Assembly: GCA_017425245.1 (NCBI GenBank)
Contig: JAFOOX010000044.1
Coordinates: 1 to 64,000, forward strand
Direction of reading: 5' to 3'
Length of the DNA stretch: 64,000 nt
Origin: Gammaproteobacteria bacterium
GTDB taxonomy: Bacteria > Pseudomonadota > Gammaproteobacteria > Enterobacterales > Neiellaceae
Positions within the stretch are counted from its first letter, which is position 1; each line of letters begins with the position of its first letter. Both the position numbers and the translations under genes were made by a program. The notes beneath the pieces were generated by a model. The model saw only the letters and a list, made by a program, of their open reading frames with translations, had not been told where the DNA came from and searched no databases. Shown here piece after piece: positions 61,340 through 64,000 of the stretch.

Positions 61340-61774
61340 CTATTTCACCACCTTGAGATGGCTAGCACCGCGAGGCGGCGGCGGTGGCTCATCGTCAGGT
61401 GACGAGTCCATTGGTGTGCTGTCCTGGGCCATGGTCGCCGCCAGCGCCGGTTCCTCGTTGAACACAGTGCCAGCACCGTTTTCACGGGCATAGATAGCAT
61501 TGGCCGCACCAATCGGCACCCGCACGGCAAAAGGCGAACCGCCAAAGCGAGCGCTAAAGCTGATCTCCAGATCACCCAGTTGCAGGTTACCAACGGCTGA
61601 CGGGTTGATGTTGAGAACGATCTGGCCATCCTTGACATACTGGCGGGGAACCTTGACCCCCGGGTACTCGGCATCCACCACCAGATGAGGGGTCAAACCG
61701 TTGGCCACCAGCCAGTCGTAGAACGCCCGCAGCAGGTGAGGACGAAACGGGGTCATGGCGGCGTTCGTGGTCAC
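61340..61774 (-). CDS. sspB: ClpXP adaptor / stringent starvation protein B
   Basis: A 144-residue adaptor that delivers ssrA-tagged and other substrates to ClpXP. The substrate-binding domain covers about residues 1-110 (PHLLRAFYDWLVANGLTPHL, VLNINPSAVGNLQLGDLEIS, and IYARENGAGTVF), and a flexible acidic and proline-rich linker leads to the ClpX-binding tail HLKVVK. Length is a little shorter than E. coli (165). The start is a GTG that shares GTGA with the sspA stop, so coupling is expected; an ATG six codons later is a possible alternative. Confidence 0.96.
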   Translation of the reverse strand: MTTNAAMTPFRPHLLRAFYDWLVANGLTPHLVVDAEYPGVKVPRQYVKDGQIVLNINPSAVGNLQLGDLEISFSARFGGSPFAVRVPIGAANAIYARENGAGTVFNEEPALAATMAQDSTPMDSSPDDEPPPPPRGASHLKVVK

Positions 61775-62397
61775 AACCGCAGCTCCCGCTCAACATCAGT
61801 CAGTGCGCCCTGGAACGACTCGCGCTCAAAGATACGGCCCATATAGGCACGCATTGCTTTGGTCGGCGCGATCGGCAGCTCGATCCCCAGTGACGGCAGG
61901 CGCCACAGCAACGGGGCGATGCAGCAATCGACCAGACTGAACTCATCACTAAGGAAATACTGGGCCTCGGCAAACACCGGCGCCAGTGACAGTACGGTCT
62001 CGGTCAGATCACGACGGGCCACGGCCCCCGCTTCACCGCCAGCCCGCACCTGATCCACCAGCGGATACCAGTCCTTTTCAATGCGATACATCATCAACCG
62101 CGCCCGACCACGGGCCACCGGATACACCGGCATCAGCGGCGGGTGAGGAAAACGCTCATCGAGGTATTCGTTAATGATGCGTGACTCATAGATCACCAGC
62201 TCACGATCCACCAGCACCGGAATGGTGTTGTAAGGGTTGAGCTCCATCAATTCTTCATTGATCTCACCCGGGGCGATAAACACGGTGTCATAGGTGACAC
62301 CCTTTTCAGCCAGCACGATGCGCACCTGATGGCTGAACAGCTCGTCCTTGCCGCCAAACAGGGTCATGACCGAACGTTTCGAGGCCGCAGTGCCCAT
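61771..62397 (-). CDS. sspA: Stringent starvation protein A
   Basis: A 208-residue GST-fold protein that binds RNA polymerase and affects stationary-phase and acid-stress transcription in E. coli. It begins MGTAASKRSVMTLFGGKDEL, with the thioredoxin-like half containing VPVLVDRELVIYESRIINEY and the helical half DEFSLVDCCIAPLLWRLPSL. The ATG with a GGAGG site is used rather than an in-frame TTG four codons upstream. Length equals E. coli (212). It is followed by sspB with a 4-base overlap. Confidence 0.96.
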   Translation of the reverse strand: MGTAASKRSVMTLFGGKDELFSHQVRIVLAEKGVTYDTVFIAPGEINEELMELNPYNTIPVLVDRELVIYESRIINEYLDERFPHPPLMPVYPVARGRARLMMYRIEKDWYPLVDQVRAGGEAGAVARRDLTETVLSLAPVFAEAQYFLSDEFSLVDCCIAPLLWRLPSLGIELPIAPTKAMRAYMGRIFERESFQGALTDVERELRL

Positions 62398-62417
62398 TAA
62401 ATCCTCCAACAGTCAGT

Positions 62418-62450
62418 AAAACGGCAACGGGGGCAAGGCGCCCCCGCTAC
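62418..62450 (-). terminator. Terminator between petC and sspA
   Basis: On the minus strand CGGGGGC-GCCTT-GCCCCCG, followed by TTGCCGTTTT. It separates the petABC unit from sspAB. Confidence 0.65.
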
Positions 62451-62470
62451 CGGCATCAAAAGGCGCCGTC

Positions 62471-63208
62471 TTAGTGGACGTCGCGCCAGTACTCTTTCTT
62501 CAGCAGGTAGGCGAGCACGAAGAACACCGCCAGAAACAGCATCACCCAGATGCCCAGCGACTTGCGCTCCTGCTGCATCGGCTCAGCCGCATAGACCAGA
62601 AAGTTGACGATATCCGCCACCGCCTGATCGTATTCATCGGTCGACAGCTCACCGCTGCCATCGGTCTTGAGCACCTTGTGCGTCTCAACCTTGCCATCGA
62701 CCATCCGTTCCTCATCGACCAGACTCGGAACGCCTTGCAGCTCCTGCAGCACATGGGGCATGCCCACGTCCTTGAACACCAGATTGTTGACCCCCCATGG
62801 ACGTTTCGGGTCAGCATAGAAGGTGTGCAGATAGGTATAGATCCAGTCGGCGCCGCGCACCCGAGCCACCAGCGTCAGATCAGGCGGCGCTGCCCCAAAC
62901 CACTTGGCTGCGTCTTTATCAGCCATGCTGTTTTCCATCAGGTCGCCAATCTTGGCACCCGGGACGAACATCAGATGCTGCTGCATCAGGTCGACCGGGA
63001 TCTGCAGATCCTCTGCCACCCGCTGATAACGCTGATATTGGGTACTGTGGCAACCAAAGCAGTAGTTCATGAACAGCTTGGCACCACGCTGGAGCGAAGC
63101 GGTATCGTCCTGATCAACTGGCGCTTTTTCGAGCGGATACTCACCGCCACCTGCTGCAAGAGCTGCAAAAGGCACCAGCAGTGCCAGCACACATAGGATC
63201 CGTTTCAT
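62471..63208 (-). CDS. petC: Cytochrome c1 of the bc1 complex
   Basis: A 245-residue subunit of ubiquinol-cytochrome c reductase. A signal peptide (MKRILCVLALLVPFAALAAG) is followed by the covalent haem motif CFGCH near residue 51 and the methionine-containing haem-ligand region around KDVGMPHVLQELQGV near 165. A C-terminal membrane helix (SLGIWVMLFLAVFFVLAYLL) anchors it, with the short tail KKEYWRDVH. Length is typical. It follows petB by one base. Confidence 0.96.
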   Translation of the reverse strand: MKRILCVLALLVPFAALAAGGGEYPLEKAPVDQDDTASLQRGAKLFMNYCFGCHSTQYQRYQRVAEDLQIPVDLMQQHLMFVPGAKIGDLMENSMADKDAAKWFGAAPPDLTLVARVRGADWIYTYLHTFYADPKRPWGVNNLVFKDVGMPHVLQELQGVPSLVDEERMVDGKVETHKVLKTDGSGELSTDEYDQAVADIVNFLVYAAEPMQQERKSLGIWVMLFLAVFFVLAYLLKKEYWRDVH

Positions 63209-63209
63209 A

Positions 63210-64000
63210 TCAGGTCACCCGTTCCGGCAGCGGTTTGGTCTTTTCGTTCTTGCTGTACAGCCACAGGGCAATAAAGAAACCGAAATAGAGCAGAGTGAAA
63301 GCTCTGGCCATCCAAGTGAACAGATCCGTAGCTGGCTGCAGCCCAAGATAGCCGAGCACAACGAAGCTGATGGCAAACTGGACAATGTTCAGTTTGTGCA
63401 GAGTGCTACGGTAACGGAAGCTCTTGACCTTGCAGCGATCCAGCCATGGCAGCACGAACAGGATCACGATCGAGGCGCCCATGGCGATGACGCCGAACAG
63501 CTTGTCTGGCACCGCGCGCAAAATGGCATAGAAGGGGGTGAAGTACCACACCGGGGCGATATGGGCTGGAGTCTTGAGCGGGTTGGCCGCTTCGAAGTTA
63601 GGCGGCTCAAGGAACAGGCCACCCATGCCCGGCGCGAAGAAAATCACGGCGCAGAACAGAATCAGGAAGCCGGCAACACCAACAATATCCTTGACCGTGT
63701 AATAGGGGTGGAAGGGAATGGCATCTTTCGGCCAGCCGTCCGGCCCCTTGTTCTTTTTGATCTCGATGCCATCGGGATTGTTGGAACCCACTTCATGCAG
63801 AGCGACGATATGCAGGAACACCAGCGCCACCAGCACCAGCGGCAGGGCAATCACATGCAGGGCAAAAAAGCGGGTCAGGGTGGCACCGGAGATGACATAG
63901 TCACCACGGATCCACAGGGTAAGGTCTTCACCGATAACCGGGATGGCGCCAAACAGCGAGATGATCACCTGGGCCCCCCAGAAAGACATCTGGCCCCAGG
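63210..64000 (-). CDS. petB: Cytochrome b of the bc1 complex (5' end outside the window)
   Basis: The last 264 residues of a protein of about 400, running off the right edge, so the N-terminus is missing. The visible part starts PWGQMSFWGAQVIISLFGAI, directly after the first haem-bearing helices, and includes the haem histidines of LTRFFALHVIALPLVLV and LHIVALHE, and the Qo-site segment HIAPVWYFTPFYAILRAVP with PVWY in place of the usual PEWY. This PVWY form is known in other beta- and gammaproteobacteria. Six membrane helices can be seen. It should be preceded by petA outside the window. Confidence 0.96.
   Translation of the reverse strand, partial: WGQMSFWGAQVIISLFGAIPVIGEDLTLWIRGDYVISGATLTRFFALHVIALPLVLVALVFLHIVALHEVGSNNPDGIEIKKNKGPDGWPKDAIPFHPYYTVKDIVGVAGFLILFCAVIFFAPGMGGLFLEPPNFEAANPLKTPAHIAPVWYFTPFYAILRAVPDKLFGVIAMGASIVILFVLPWLDRCKVKSFRYRSTLHKLNIVQFAISFVVLGYLGLQPATDLFTWMARAFTLLYFGFFIALWLYSKNEKTKPLPERVT

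Overview
This is a high-GC gammaproteobacterial chromosome segment. The evidence is an E. coli-style thr operon with an attenuator leader next to lasT, a complete mraZ-to-lpxC division and cell-wall (dcw) cluster, LpoA/YraN/DiaA/DolP, SspAB beside the cytochrome bc1 genes, and RNase P RNA between mraZ and rsmI. MurE carries the DNPR motif of the meso-DAP type. A DciA-type helicase loader and PEP-CTERM proteins point away from the Enterobacterales, towards an aquatic Aeromonadales/Alteromonadales-like lineage. The species cannot be fixed from the sequence alone.

Layout. 1-6.8 kb (minus strand): the 5' part of an unknown gene, then thrC, thrB, thrA and leader thrL with its attenuator, preceded by a metallo-beta-lactamase-fold protein and LasT. 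6.9-11.5 kb: a large unrecognised coiled-coil membrane protein (plus), then a SulP transporter plus tandem universal stress protein pair (minus). 11.5-14.9 kb: a gene-poor stretch with a possible gene remnant, a sigma-54-type promoter driving a PEP-CTERM protein, a 7-bp tandem repeat, an IalB-like protein and a heat-shock-promoted Hsp20 gene. 15-17.8 kb: modE-modB-modC without modA. 17.8-23.9 kb: an alpha-glucan locus with a sugar-binding protein, a 1086-residue lipoprotein alpha-amylase and an AraC-family regulator that carries C-terminal CBM21-like starch-binding domains. 24-31 kb: a periplasmic binding protein, an EAL-CBS-GGDEF protein, a second PEP-CTERM protein, moeA and a TPR-GGDEF protein. 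31-38 kb: nadC, zapD, yacG, mutT, secA, an M23 peptidase-like protein and dciA. 37.8-55.5 kb: the dcw operon on the minus strand, with many 1-11 bp gene overlaps, an upstream sigma-70 promoter and four 10-bp MraZ boxes. 55.7-64 kb: rnpB, a GIN-domain protein, rsmI, lpoA-yraN-diaA-dolP, sspBA and petCB (petB cut by the window edge).

Most of the window is conserved housekeeping sequence. The least ordinary part is the alpha-glucan locus. Its predicted cytoplasmic transcription factor has a domain closely resembling a CBM21 starch/glycogen-binding module, an architecture I do not recognise as described. It lies just upstream of the amylase gene, with an 18-bp perfect palindrome between them. Secondary points of interest are the sigma-54 promoter of the PEP-CTERM gene, a candidate RNA thermometer abutting the hsp20 start codon, a candidate ModE operator in front of modE, the modA-less mod operon, and the 743-residue protein of unknown function.
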